From Paenibacillus sp. yr247 (GTDB lineage: Bacteria > Bacillota > Bacilli > Paenibacillales > NBRC-103111), in contig NZ_FNIF01000014.1 of assembly GCF_900103825.1 (NCBI RefSeq), positions 53,617 to 117,616 of the forward strand: 64,000 nucleotides of DNA. Direction: 5' to 3'. Positions within the stretch are counted from its first letter, which is position 1. Each line of letters opens with the position of its first letter. The notes under the pieces are model-generated. The model did no database searches and was not told where the DNA came from. It saw only the letters and a program-made list of their open reading frames with translations. Below, piece by piece: positions 54,268 through 62,483 of this stretch. The position numbers were made by a program, and so were the translations under genes.

Positions 54268-55173
54268 ATGAGTCTGCTGCTTCTTCAATTGTTTAACGGA
54301 CTGAGCCTAAGCTCCATCCTGCTCTTAATCGCAATTGGTCTCGCTATTACATTCGGCCTTATGAATGTAATGAATATGGCACATGGTGAATTCATCATGA
54401 TCGGCGCTTACATGGCTTATCTGGTTCAGATGTGGTTCCAGAAATTTCTACCGACCTCCGCATTCGGCTGGTATTTCATCGTTTCGTTAGGTGTTGCCTT
54501 CGCTGCAGCCTTTTTCATCGGTTGGCTGCTTGAGGTTTTTCTCATTCGTTTCATGTACGGCAGACCGCTAGATAGCCTGCTTGCGACATGGGGGGTCAGT
54601 CTTGCCCTACAGCAGCTTGCACGCTCCCTCTTCGGTGCTCCGAATGTGGCTGTTAAAGCCCCAGAATGGCTGGAAGGCGGATGGCACTTGACTGCCGACC
54701 TTATTCTTCCATATAAACGTCTCTTCATTATCGCTTTGGTTGCTCTATGTATCTTCGTCATTTATATGTATTTATACCACTCTGCCGGAGGCAGACGAAT
54801 GAGAGCTGTTATGCAGAATCGTGAAATGGCCGCTTGTCTGGGTGTTTCCACACGTAGAGTAGATGCTCAATCCTTCGCGTTTGGTTCCGCCATGGCGGGA
54901 ATTGCTGGATGTGCCTTAACGCTGCTGGGACCGATCGGACCAACGATTGGCACCTACTACATTGTTGATGCTTTCATGGTTGTTGTTCTTGGTGGAATCG
55001 GCAAGCTAATTGGTACCGTTGCTGGAGCATTAGGTATTGGGGTTTTCAATACAGCTTTGGAATATACAACTAGTGCTACGCTTGGTAAAGTACTCGTCTT
55101 TACACTTATTATCGCCTTCTTGCAATGGAAACCGATGGGACTTGTGACGATGCGTTCAAGATCCTTAGATTGA
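54268..55173 (+). CDS. urtB: urea ABC transporter permease UrtB
   Basis: 301 residues with about eight membrane segments of the LivH family: [21 protein letters not shown] and [25 protein letters not shown]. Short for UrtB because the long N-terminal extension of cyanobacterial forms is absent. It lies 92 nt after urtA. Confidence 0.93.
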   Translation: MSLLLLQLFNGLSLSSILLLIAIGLAITFGLMNVMNMAHGEFIMIGAYMAYLVQMWFQKFLPTSAFGWYFIVSLGVAFAAAFFIGWLLEVFLIRFMYGRPLDSLLATWGVSLALQQLARSLFGAPNVAVKAPEWLEGGWHLTADLILPYKRLFIIALVALCIFVIYMYLYHSAGGRRMRAVMQNREMAACLGVSTRRVDAQSFAFGSAMAGIAGCALTLLGPIGPTIGTYYIVDAFMVVVLGGIGKLIGTVAGALGIGVFNTALEYTTSATLGKVLVFTLIIAFLQWKPMGLVTMRSRSLD

Positions 55174-55193
55174 GAAAGGATGTGACATCTTCC

Positions 55194-56270
55194 ATGCTCT
55201 TAGCCGGACAATCCAAGATCAAACTGACCGTTTATACCGTTTTTTTAGTCGCTATCGCATTAGCTCCCCTGTTCTTATCTGAATTCCGACTTTCGCTTCT
55301 TGGCAAGTTTCTCGCTTATGCCATTATCGCTATGGGAATTGATCTGATTTGGGGCTACACCGGCATCCTAAGCCTCGGTCACGGTGTCTACTTTGGACTT
55401 GGGGCTTATTGTATGGCTATGCACCTGAAGCTCGCCGCGGCACCCGATCAGCTGCCTGATTTCATGTTATGGAGCGGTGTCGAAAACTTACCTTGGTTCT
55501 GGTTCCCTTTTCGCTCTGCTGGCGCTGCGTTCCTTCTCGCCCTCATCATACCTATGATTGTCGCATTCTTCTTGGGCTATTTTACATTCCGCAATCGAAT
55601 TAAAGGTGCCTTCTTTTCCATTCTATCTCAGGCGCTTGTTATTCTTACCGTTACGTTGTTCGTTGGCCAGCAAGGGTATACAGGTGGAACCAATGGACTC
55701 ACCAACTTTGACACTTTTCTAGGCTTAAACCTACAAACGCAATCAACAAAGCTTTTATTTTTCTATCTCACCTTAGCTGTTGTAATCGTCGTTCTTCTCC
55801 TTTGCAGTTTGCTCGTCACCAGTCGTATGGGGAACATTCTCACGGCCATTCGAGATGGGGAACAACGGGTCCGCTTCATCGGCTACAATCCCGTCACTTT
55901 TAAAGTATTCGTTTACTGTGTTTCGGCAGGATTGGCCGGACTGGGCGGCGTGCTCTTCGTTCTTCAGGAGGGGATTATCTCGCCCGCGCAAATGGGGATC
56001 GTCCCTTCTATTGAGATGGTTCTATGGGTCGCCATCGGCGGACGCTCAACGATCGGCGGCGCCTTTCTCGGAGCGTTGATAACCAATGCAGCCAAAACAA
56101 CGTTCAGTGAAGCCTACCCAGCCTGGTGGCCTATCATGCTTGGAGCCATGTTCATCATTGTCGTTCTATTACTTCCCAAGGGTATCGTCGGTACGATTAC
56201 ACATTACACCTCTAATTGGAAAAAAACCGTGCTTCCTAAGCCGATTTCTTCATCGCAAGAAGCAAGCTGA
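55194..56270 (+). CDS. urtC: urea ABC transporter permease UrtC
   Basis: 358 residues from ATG 55194. The site AAAGGA is 13 nt upstream, and GTG 55182 is an alternative but is too close. LivM family with about ten membrane segments: [23 protein letters not shown] and [19 protein letters not shown]. Forms the channel with UrtB. Confidence 0.93.
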   Translation: MLLAGQSKIKLTVYTVFLVAIALAPLFLSEFRLSLLGKFLAYAIIAMGIDLIWGYTGILSLGHGVYFGLGAYCMAMHLKLAAAPDQLPDFMLWSGVENLPWFWFPFRSAGAAFLLALIIPMIVAFFLGYFTFRNRIKGAFFSILSQALVILTVTLFVGQQGYTGGTNGLTNFDTFLGLNLQTQSTKLLFFYLTLAVVIVVLLLCSLLVTSRMGNILTAIRDGEQRVRFIGYNPVTFKVFVYCVSAGLAGLGGVLFVLQEGIISPAQMGIVPSIEMVLWVAIGGRSTIGGAFLGALITNAAKTTFSEAYPAWWPIMLGAMFIIVVLLLPKGIVGTITHYTSNWKKTVLPKPISSSQEAS

Positions 56271-56316
56271 CCATACATCACAATGTGCTTTACGAAACTT
56301 GAAGGAGGAACACCCA

Positions 56317-57108
56317 ATGCTAGGACAATTAGCGAAGCAACAACCTGTAACCGGCGAGAAAATCCTGAATATAAATGGGCTTGAAGTGAGCTTTGATGGA
56401 TTCAAAGCCTTAAGCAATCTGGACTTTTCCTTGCAATATGGAGAACTTCGTTTTCTCATCGGACCTAATGGAGCAGGTAAAACAACCCTCCTGGATGTCA
56501 TTTGCGGGAAAGTAAAGCCTTCGCAAGGTCACGTTTATTTCAAAGATTCGATAGACCTTACCAAGCATCAAGAACACCAAATCGCACAGCTAGGCATCGG
56601 ACGTAAATTCCAAGCGCCTTCTGTCTTCTCAACGTTAACTGTATTTGAAAATCTGGCTCTGTCCATGAAACAGCAGCGTGGTCTTCTCAGTGCTTTATGG
56701 ACCAAAACTACGAGTGAACAGAGGGACCGCTTGTACCACAGACTCGAGATGATAAGCCTGCAAAGCAAAGCCAAAGAGCGCGCAGGGTCACTCTCTCATG
56801 GCGAGAAACAGTGGCTCGAAATCGGGATGCTTCTCATGCAAGAGCCTGATCTGCTGCTGCTTGACGAACCCGCCGCCGGCATGACGGATAGCGAGACTGA
56901 GAGAACCGGTGAGCTTCTTCACGAAATTGCAGCTAATCAGACGATCATCGTTGTAGAACACGATATGGCGTTTGTTCGCCAATTCGCTAGAACTGTAACG
57001 GTGCTCCATGAAGGCACTGTGCTTCGGGAAGGCACGATGCAAGATATCCAAAACGATGAAAAAGTTGCCGAGGTTTATTTAGGAAGGAGAGAGGAGCGCG
57101 GTGCTTAA
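56317..57108 (+). CDS. urtD: urea ABC transporter ATP-binding protein UrtD
   Basis: 263 residues from ATG 56317 (AAGGAGG 8 nt upstream). Walker A GPNGAGKTT, signature LSHGEKQWLEIG (LSHGE form as in LivG), and Walker B LLLLDEPAAGM. Overlaps the urtE start by 8 bp. Confidence 0.95.
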   Translation: MLGQLAKQQPVTGEKILNINGLEVSFDGFKALSNLDFSLQYGELRFLIGPNGAGKTTLLDVICGKVKPSQGHVYFKDSIDLTKHQEHQIAQLGIGRKFQAPSVFSTLTVFENLALSMKQQRGLLSALWTKTTSEQRDRLYHRLEMISLQSKAKERAGSLSHGEKQWLEIGMLLMQEPDLLLLDEPAAGMTDSETERTGELLHEIAANQTIIVVEHDMAFVRQFARTVTVLHEGTVLREGTMQDIQNDEKVAEVYLGRREERGA

Positions 57109-57796
57109 CCTCCAGAAAATAGAAGCTGGATATGGCGAGAGCATGGTTGTTCGCAATGTGAACCTCCAGGTGAAACCAGGCCAAATCGTTTGTCTATTGG
57201 GACGCAACGGTGTAGGAAAATCAACACTTTTGAAGAGCATCATGGGACTTATTAAGCCAAAGTTCGGCTCTATTTACTTTAATGAACGAAACATAACGTC
57301 ATTTCCTACGGATCGACGAGCCAAATCGGGCATCGGCTATGTACCGCAAGGCCGTGAGATCTTTCCACAGCTTACTGTTGAAGAAAACCTATTACTCGGT
57401 CTTGAAGCTGCAACAGATGGAAGAAAAAAAACCCCTGACTCTCTCTTCGATACCTTTCCTGTTCTTCGTCAGATGCTTCACCGCAAAGGGGGAGACCTTA
57501 GCGGCGGGCAGCAGCAGCAATTAGCAATAGCACGCGCCTTAGCCCTTGGACCAACGCTGCTGCTTCTGGATGAGCCGATGGAGGGCATCCAGCCTTCTAT
57601 TGTTATGGAGATTGAAGCCTTCATCGAATCTATCAAACGCAATCGAGAAATCGCAGTATTGCTTGTCGAACAAAGCCTAGAGTTCGCTACAAACATTGCC
57701 GATTACTACTATGTATTGGACCGAGGCAAAATAGCCGCCGAAGGTCGTACCGATCATCTGAACGAAGAACAAGTGAGAAAGCATTTAACTGTATGA
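57101..57796 (+). CDS. urtE: urea ABC transporter ATP-binding protein UrtE
   Basis: 231 residues from GTG 57101. Walker A GRNGVGKST, signature LSGGQQQQLAIARAL, Walker B LLLLDEPMEGIQPSIV, with the EGIQPS stretch typical of UrtE. Paired with UrtD as a heterodimer. Terminator at 57872. Confidence 0.95.
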   Translation: MLNLQKIEAGYGESMVVRNVNLQVKPGQIVCLLGRNGVGKSTLLKSIMGLIKPKFGSIYFNERNITSFPTDRRAKSGIGYVPQGREIFPQLTVEENLLLGLEAATDGRKKTPDSLFDTFPVLRQMLHRKGGDLSGGQQQQLAIARALALGPTLLLLDEPMEGIQPSIVMEIEAFIESIKRNREIAVLLVEQSLEFATNIADYYYVLDRGKIAAEGRTDHLNEEQVRKHLTV

Positions 57797-57871
57797 TTTT
57801 GCAGGCAAGACTTTGAACCCGATGTGATCGTACTTGATACTGGGGTGTTGGTTATAAATTTCTATTCACGT

Positions 57872-57897
57872 AAGCTCCCCATGGAGCTTTTTTTGTT
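57872..57897 (+). terminator. terminator of urtABCDE
   Basis: AAGCTCC-CCAT-GGAGCTT followed by seven T. Confidence 0.85.
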
Positions 57898-58004
57898 TGG
57901 GAAAATGAAATGAAAACAGTCACCAAATGGGCAGAAGCACAATATGATGATTATGGAAAATGACCCAATCAATCTCATGCAGTTGAAAGGAGTGACAACA
58001 AGAG

Positions 58005-58300
58005 ATGGCGGTCATTAAGGCAAATACGAATGATAAACAAATACTTGCCCGATTACTCCGAGCTGAGGCTGAGGGTGAAGGTGAGATTGGTATGCTTTGG
58101 TGTCGGAAACGTAGGCGTCAATCGAATTAGAGCCAACTGTCTCGACTTCAGAAATATCCTCACCATTCTTCTCCCCTACGGTCAAAGATTGTCCCTCTGC
58201 GTTTGGTACTTTCGGTTAATCGTTACGAACACAACCATTGCTTCACATTACAGTACAGAAGAAAGCTTTCAAGAGGAAAGCTCAAGGAGGATTTAGATTT
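58005..58300 (+). pseudogene. cwlJ: decayed spore cortex hydrolase gene cwlJ
   Basis: The intact frame from ATG 58005 gives 41 residues: MAVIKANTNDKQILARLL, then RAEAEGEGEIGMLW, and a stop at 58130. This matches the start of CwlJ (SleB fold; RAEAEGEG is diagnostic). A shifted frame then continues with VGNVGVNRIRANCLDFRNI, and further on WYFR and HCF as in the CwlJ C-terminus. About 40 residues of the middle are missing. Hence at least one frameshift and an internal deletion. A sequencing error could explain the frameshift but not the deletion. It sits directly upstream of gerQ, as in Bacillus. Confidence 0.8.
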
Positions 58301-58744
58301 ATGTTGAATAACCCTTACAAAATAGGCAACCAAGCAAACCCGCAAATGCCATTTGGTTATCCATATCCAGCCTATCCAATGCCAACAGATAAAATGGTAC
58401 CCCCTACACCAAGCGGTGCAGTACTCCCGCCAACTGGCGGCCTGCAAACAGGTGTAAATGTACCTGGTCAACTTCCGATAGAACAATCTTACATCGAAAA
58501 CATACTTCGTTTGAATTTAGGCAAGATGGCTACAATTTATATGACATACGAAAATAACTCGCAATGGAATGCCAAAATTTTCAAAGGCAAATTGGAAGCC
58601 GCGGGACGTGATCATATCATCATCAGTGATCCAGCTACCGGCATGCGCTTTTTATTGCTCATGGTAAATCTAGATTACATTACGTTCGACGAAGAGCTCC
58701 AGTACCTTTATCCATACTCGGGCGGTGTTGGTCCACGAAGATAA
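58301..58744 (+). CDS. gerQ: spore coat protein GerQ
   Basis: Inner-coat protein that holds CwlJ in place and is cross-linked by transglutaminase in B. subtilis. 147 residues from ATG 58301 (AAGGAGG 11 nt upstream). N-terminal Pro/Tyr/Gly-rich tail (NPQMPFGYPYPAYPMP), then the conserved globular part with SYIENILRLNLGKMATIYMT and DHIIISDPATGMRFLLLMVNL. Intact although its partner cwlJ is broken. Confidence 0.92.
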   Translation: MLNNPYKIGNQANPQMPFGYPYPAYPMPTDKMVPPTPSGAVLPPTGGLQTGVNVPGQLPIEQSYIENILRLNLGKMATIYMTYENNSQWNAKIFKGKLEAAGRDHIIISDPATGMRFLLLMVNLDYITFDEELQYLYPYSGGVGPRR

Positions 58745-58761
58745 AAATTAAAAACAAATAT

Positions 58762-58798
58762 AAAACCGCTTGCTCGATGTTTGAGCAGCGGTTTTTTG
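58762..58798 (+). terminator. terminator after gerQ
   Basis: AAAACCGC(T)TGCTC pairs with GAGCA-GCGGTTTT, followed by TT. Confidence 0.8.
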
Positions 58799-59095
58799 TC
58801 ATGTTGAAGTCACCTGTGAGAAATGCCAAATATGAAGTTTGCGCAGACCCCCTTCAATCCAATCTTCCCATGCGGCTTGGTGTGAAGCACTTACGCTACC
58901 ATGTAAACGATCTTGTTTCAAAGAAATGTACTCCTCGTAGGTAACTCCGTTCCAAATTTCTACAAAAAGTCCGCATTGATCTGTTCCTTCCAACAGCTCC
59001 AAACGCCCTTCCCGCCTCTGCCATTGCTGCATATAGATGAGAAAGGACTCCCGATAAGTGGATTTTATGGCATACTCTACAAAAACTTTAGACAT
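58799..59095 (-). CDS. uncharacterised small protein
   Basis: 98 residues from ATG 59095 (GGAGG 7 nt upstream; longer readings lack a site). Mixed alpha/beta with many aromatic and charged residues: MSKVFVEYAIKSTYRESFLIY and a C-terminal LRKLHIWHFSQV. The pattern is compatible with a ferredoxin-like (NIPSNAP or monooxygenase-like) fold, but I do not recognise a family. Its stop adjoins the gerQ terminator. Confidence 0.7.
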   Translation of the reverse strand: MSKVFVEYAIKSTYRESFLIYMQQWQRREGRLELLEGTDQCGLFVEIWNGVTYEEYISLKQDRLHGSVSASHQAAWEDWIEGGLRKLHIWHFSQVTST

Positions 59096-59164
59096 TTTTA
59101 GACCTCCCTCTGATTTATTTTTTGCTCTAAGATGGTAAACTAATAAGAAGACGGAAAAAAGACC

Positions 59165-59359
59165 ATGCTTCAATGTTTACGAAGAAAGTTTTCCTACAGA
59201 AAACTCAGCCCATGCTTACGAAGAAAGTTTTCCTACAGAAAACTCAGCCCATGCTTACGAAGAAAGTTTTCCTACAGAAAACTCTTAGGAGGAAACCCAC
59301 TTGGACACAGGCACTCATCTCGTTATTGGTTTAGGGTTAGCTGGACTTTCGCAAATTGA
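59165..59359 (+). other. open frame through the repeats (possible leader peptide)
   Basis: ATG 59165 opens a frame of 64 codons in which the 13-residue unit CLRRKFSYRKLSP is read twice and partly a third time. It then overlaps the yfhP start out of frame. Codon 1 has only a weak site (GGAAAAAAG). Because the repeat period (39) is a multiple of three, the frame stays open by construction, so translation is unproven. Confidence 0.25.
59177..59284 (+). repeat. 39-bp direct repeat, 2.8 copies, each with a hairpin
   Basis: Copies start at 59177, 59216 and 59255 (unit begins TTACGAAGAAAG and ends CAGCCCATGC); the first two are identical and the third stops after 30 bp. Each contains AGTTTTC-CTACA-GAAAACT, a 7-bp stem with a 5-nt loop. 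The third copy ends 2 bp before the AGGAGG of the next gene. Confidence 0.9.
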
Positions 59360-60284
59360 CCCTAGCGTTTCGGCGGACTCAGCAGCGACCACTGCAGTCT
59401 TCATCGGAACGGTCATCGGCTCTCAAATTCCGGATGTGGACGGGCTGCTTCGTTTTAAAGGCAACGCCACTTACATTCGTAACCATCGCGGACGTTCTCA
59501 TTCTTTGCCAGCATTACCTTTATGGACGCTGTTGATCACCGGAGCACTTGCTCTTTTCTTCCATGGAATTCCCCTGCTGCACCTTGGGATGTGGGTAGGT
59601 ATCGCCGTTTGTTTTCATGTTTTCACGGATTGCTTTAACACATATGGCACACAAGCGATTCGACCTTTTTCAGAAAAGTGGATATCGTGGAACATTATAC
59701 ACATCTTTGATCCGTTTATCTTTTCAAGCCATATCGCTGCAATATTCATGTGGTCATTCCACGTTGCTAGCCCAAAACTTGTTTTCCCAGCCTTGTACGG
59801 GATCATCGCCGTTTATTACATCTGGCGGTCACTCGACCATTACATCGTGGAGAAGGGGCTTTATCGCAAAGACCCCACCTTTCAACCAGGAGATAAATAC
59901 ACACTTATTGTAACATTCAACCTCTACGTGTGGAACGTAGTGAAACGAAGAACAGACGGAACCTACCAATTGGGTGAATTTAAGAATTCAAAGCTTAAAT
60001 GGATAGATACAGTCAAATGTGAAGAACATCCAGCCATCCAAGCGTCTATGAGTCACGAAGATATTCAGGCCTTGCTCTACTTCTCCTCATTTACGTGTGC
60101 GGAGGTCAAAGAACACCGCTGGGGTTACGAAGTCAGATGGGCTGATGTGCGCTACCGCCATCGCAAACAGTACCCGTTCGTAGGGGTAATCCTCATGGAT
60201 CACAATTACCAGACACTCGACTCGTATGTAGGTTGGGTGAATGACACTAGACTTGAGAAGAAGTTAAGAGTGGATCTTTATTAG
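59301..60284 (+). CDS. YfhP-like membrane-bound metal-dependent hydrolase family protein
   Basis: 327 residues from TTG 59301 (AGGAGG 8 nt upstream), the same length as B. subtilis YfhP. The N-terminal half has about five membrane segments and His/Asp motifs of the YdjM/DUF457 family: MDTGTHLVIG, GSQIPDVDG, NHRGRSHS, and HVFTDCFNTYGT. The C-terminal third is soluble. Activity unproven. The tandem hairpin repeats form its leader. Confidence 0.85.
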   Translation: MDTGTHLVIGLGLAGLSQIDPSVSADSAATTAVFIGTVIGSQIPDVDGLLRFKGNATYIRNHRGRSHSLPALPLWTLLITGALALFFHGIPLLHLGMWVGIAVCFHVFTDCFNTYGTQAIRPFSEKWISWNIIHIFDPFIFSSHIAAIFMWSFHVASPKLVFPALYGIIAVYYIWRSLDHYIVEKGLYRKDPTFQPGDKYTLIVTFNLYVWNVVKRRTDGTYQLGEFKNSKLKWIDTVKCEEHPAIQASMSHEDIQALLYFSSFTCAEVKEHRWGYEVRWADVRYRHRKQYPFVGVILMDHNYQTLDSYVGWVNDTRLEKKLRVDLY

Positions 60285-60290
60285 AAAAGG

Positions 60291-60317
60291 GGCGCGTCAA
60301 CCAAACGCGTCTTTTTT
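60291..60317 (+). terminator. terminator of the yfhP-like gene
   Basis: GGCGCGT pairs with ACGCGTC (one G-U), followed by six T. Confidence 0.75.
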
Positions 60318-60335
60318 ACGTTTACATAAACAAAC

Positions 60336-60364
60336 AAAAACCCAGAGGTTTTTAGGCCTCTGGG
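60336..60364 (-). terminator. terminator of the SASP gene
   Basis: Minus strand CCCAGAGG pairs with CCTCTGGG and is followed by TTTTTG. Confidence 0.8.
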
Positions 60365-60412
60365 CTTTATTGTTACATAAAATAGGAAAAGCTATTAACG
60401 AAGTCAGGCATC

Positions 60413-60637
60413 CTAACGGAAATTGGATTGTCCAGCCAGCGTTTGCTCGGCAATTTGCACTAAGCGACGAGTAATGTTACCCCCGATTGCACCAGCATCG
60501 CGAGTAGCCATATAACCCATGTAACCATCTTGAGGAATTTGGATGCCCAGTTCTTGAGCTACCTCATATTTCAATTGATCTAAAGCTTGAGTGGCTTGTG
60601 GAACTACCAATGTGTTACTGCTACGAGATTGTGCCAT
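60413..60637 (-). CDS. alpha/beta-type small acid-soluble spore protein
   Basis: 74 residues. Coats spore DNA and protects it from UV and heat; degraded on germination by GPR. Diagnostic segments: LKYEVAQELGI with the GPR cleavage region, and GYMGYMATRDAGAIGGNITRRLV. AAAGGAG lies 10 nt before the ATG. Own sigma-G promoter and terminator. Confidence 0.96.
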   Translation of the reverse strand: MAQSRSSNTLVVPQATQALDQLKYEVAQELGIQIPQDGYMGYMATRDAGAIGGNITRRLVQIAEQTLAGQSNFR

Positions 60638-60696
60638 AAGGATCAGACTCCTTTCAGTCAGCTATGATCTTTGATGTATTTGCAAGCTTGCAAAGA

Positions 60697-60726
60697 TAGT
60701 ATGTGGAGGAAATGAATTTATATGCA
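60697..60726 (-). promoter_or_regulatory. sigma-G promoter of the SASP gene
   Basis: Minus strand TGCATA (-35, 60721-60726), 17-bp spacer, CATACTA (-10, 60697-60703). This fits the forespore sigma-G consensus closely. Confidence 0.82.
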
Positions 60727-60790
60727 CAGCGATCAAAAAAGTTTAAAATAAGAAGACACTGTTCAAACTTCTAGAAAGTAGGTCACGTTT

Positions 60791-60973
60791 ATGAGTAAAC
60801 CGCTCGCTCTTCTTTTCGCTGTTGTTGGCACCTTACTGCTCGCTTCTATCAGCTTATTCATTGCCCTTAGACAGCCTTGGATGATTCTAGTCTGTTCTAT
60901 CATCTCCTTAGGATTTATCGGATATGGATTTGCCGTCAAAGCGAAAATTCGCAAAAGAAACACTCGATTATAG
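60791..60973 (+). CDS. DUF5325-like small membrane protein (YlaF type)
   Basis: 60 residues, two membrane helices (about 5-25 and 30-48) and a basic tail KAKIRKRNTRL. Similar in size and layout to B. subtilis YlaF. Function unknown. It converges on trpS and shares a terminator with it. Confidence 0.65.
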   Translation: MSKPLALLFAVVGTLLLASISLFIALRQPWMILVCSIISLGFIGYGFAVKAKIRKRNTRL

Positions 60974-60980
60974 ATAAGAA

Positions 60981-61026
60981 CAAAAAAAGAGCTCAAACAG
61001 CCACAATAGCTGTGCGAGCTCTTTTT
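60981..61026. terminator. bidirectional terminator ylaF-like / trpS
   Basis: AAAAAGAGCTC pairs with GAGCTCTTTTT, with an inner ACAGC/GCTGT; T runs on both strands. Confidence 0.85.
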
Positions 61027-61031
61027 GCAAG

Positions 61032-62015
61032 TTAAAGGACGACGAAGCCCATTCGCTTCTTCACTTCGAGCAAGGTTTGATCTGCCACTTCAGCGGCCTC
61101 CTGCGCTCCTTTTTTCAAGATGTCGTATATTTCGCCTGTACTGCGAATTTCGCGATACCGTTTCTGAATCGGCTCCAGGACCGCGACAAGGTGCTCAGCC
61201 AAATCCTTTTTGAAAGGACCATAGCCTTGCCCTTCGTATTTGGCCTCAATCTGAGCTACACTCATCTCAGCAAAATGTGAATAGATCGAGATCAAATTAC
61301 TGACTTCCGGTTTATTTTGAGGATCATACATCACTTCACGGCCAGAATCTGTGACAGCACGGCTAAGCTTCTTTCGGATCACATCAGGCTCATCCAGCAT
61401 GGCAATGAAGCTACCCGCATTTGGACTGCTTTTACTCATCTTTTTGGATGCATCATCTAAAGACATAATTCTCGAACCAATCTCAGGTGTGTAGGGCTGC
61501 GGCATCACAAACATTTCACCAAAACGGTTGTTGAAACGGTTCGCTAAATCGCGGGTCAGCTCTAAATGCTGTTTCTGATCGTCACCTACCGGGATAAGGT
61601 CAGCATTATACAACAGGATATCTGCGGCCATGAGAGATGGATAGGTAAAAAGGCCGGCACCAACGGAATCCTTGCCTTCGGACTTATCTTTAAACTGTGT
61701 CATCCGCTCAAGCTCGCCCATATGGGTTAGCGTCGTCATGATCCAGCCTAGCTCTGCGTGCGCGTGTACATGGGATTGTAGGAAAACAGACGCCTTATTC
61801 GGATCCAAACCTGCTGCAATATAAAGTGAAGCTGCTGATTCGGTTTGCTCCTTCAAAGCTGCTGGATCCTGTGGAACCGTTATCGCATGCATATCCACCA
61901 CCATAAAATAACAGCGATGCAAATGCTGCAGCTTCACATAGTTGCGAAGTGCGCCAATATAATTGCCAATCGTCAGCTGTCCGCTGGATTGCATACCCGA
62001 TAATACTCGTTTCAT
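61032..62015 (-). CDS. trpS: tryptophanyl-tRNA synthetase
   Basis: Class I synthetase charging tRNA-Trp. 327 residues, normal for bacterial TrpRS. The HIGH-equivalent is TIGNYIG (residues 15-21) and KMSKS is complete (KKMSKSSPN). GEL-type loop VGDDQKQHLELTRD is as expected. ATG 62015 has AGGAGGG about 9 nt upstream. Expression is controlled by the T-box leader upstream. Confidence 0.97.
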   Translation of the reverse strand: MKRVLSGMQSSGQLTIGNYIGALRNYVKLQHLHRCYFMVVDMHAITVPQDPAALKEQTESAASLYIAAGLDPNKASVFLQSHVHAHAELGWIMTTLTHMGELERMTQFKDKSEGKDSVGAGLFTYPSLMAADILLYNADLIPVGDDQKQHLELTRDLANRFNNRFGEMFVMPQPYTPEIGSRIMSLDDASKKMSKSSPNAGSFIAMLDEPDVIRKKLSRAVTDSGREVMYDPQNKPEVSNLISIYSHFAEMSVAQIEAKYEGQGYGPFKKDLAEHLVAVLEPIQKRYREIRSTGEIYDILKKGAQEAAEVADQTLLEVKKRMGFVVL

Positions 62016-62065
62016 TTGATAGTCCCTCCTATAAATACGTAGCTTATTTTATCCAAAAAAAACAA

Positions 62066-62369
62066 CAAAAAGGCCTCTCCCCGCAAGGGACGAGAGACCG
62101 TGGTACCACCCTAATTTGTCCGCGAACAAGCATCTAAAGTATGCGCTGTTCCATAAGACCTTCAAGCTCTGATAACGGGGAGCTACCGTTTGGCATACTT
62201 TGACAGATGTGGATGATCTCCCGGCCTAATTTCCGGTAACCTGCATACTGTGTTCAGCCTCAAGCTCAAGGATCCATTCAGCTTGTTCGTTTCGCCGGTT
62301 CACACCAACCACCGGCTCTCTGAGAAACGGGAGACAAACTTACTTGTTCCTATCATCGCTTACTGATTT
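62066..62369 (-). ncRNA. T-box riboswitch of trpS
   Basis: The minus strand has the conserved AGGGTGGTACCACGG (62098-62112), a downstream terminator with five T (62066-62100), and a long Stem I. The specifier position reads UGG (62274-62276) in GAAUGGAUCC, the tryptophan codon, matching trpS. Uncharged tRNA-Trp would favour the antiterminator. Confidence 0.92.
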
Positions 62370-62375
62370 TATATT

Positions 62376-62403
62376 ATTATACACCCTGAATTTCCATTGT
62401 CAA
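62376..62403 (-). promoter_or_regulatory. promoter of the T-box/trpS transcript
   Basis: Minus strand TTGACA (62398-62403), 16-bp spacer, TATAAT (62376-62381): both hexamers are consensus. Confidence 0.85.
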
Positions 62404-62483
62404 CCAAGGCATTGTCCTATCCCAGCTTGGTTGTACATAAGATAGAGCATATCCTATTCTTCGGACAAAGGGGTGTCAACGAA

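Noticed and set aside
57910..57963. 17-codon frame MKTVTKWAEAQYDDYGK after urtE
   Set aside because: No ribosome site, and too short to judge.
58030..58296. A separate 88-residue protein before gerQ
   Set aside because: Its middle is the shifted continuation of CwlJ, so it is part of the pseudogene.
59177..59284. CRISPR array
   Set aside because: The repeats are head-to-tail without unique spacers, and no cas genes are near.
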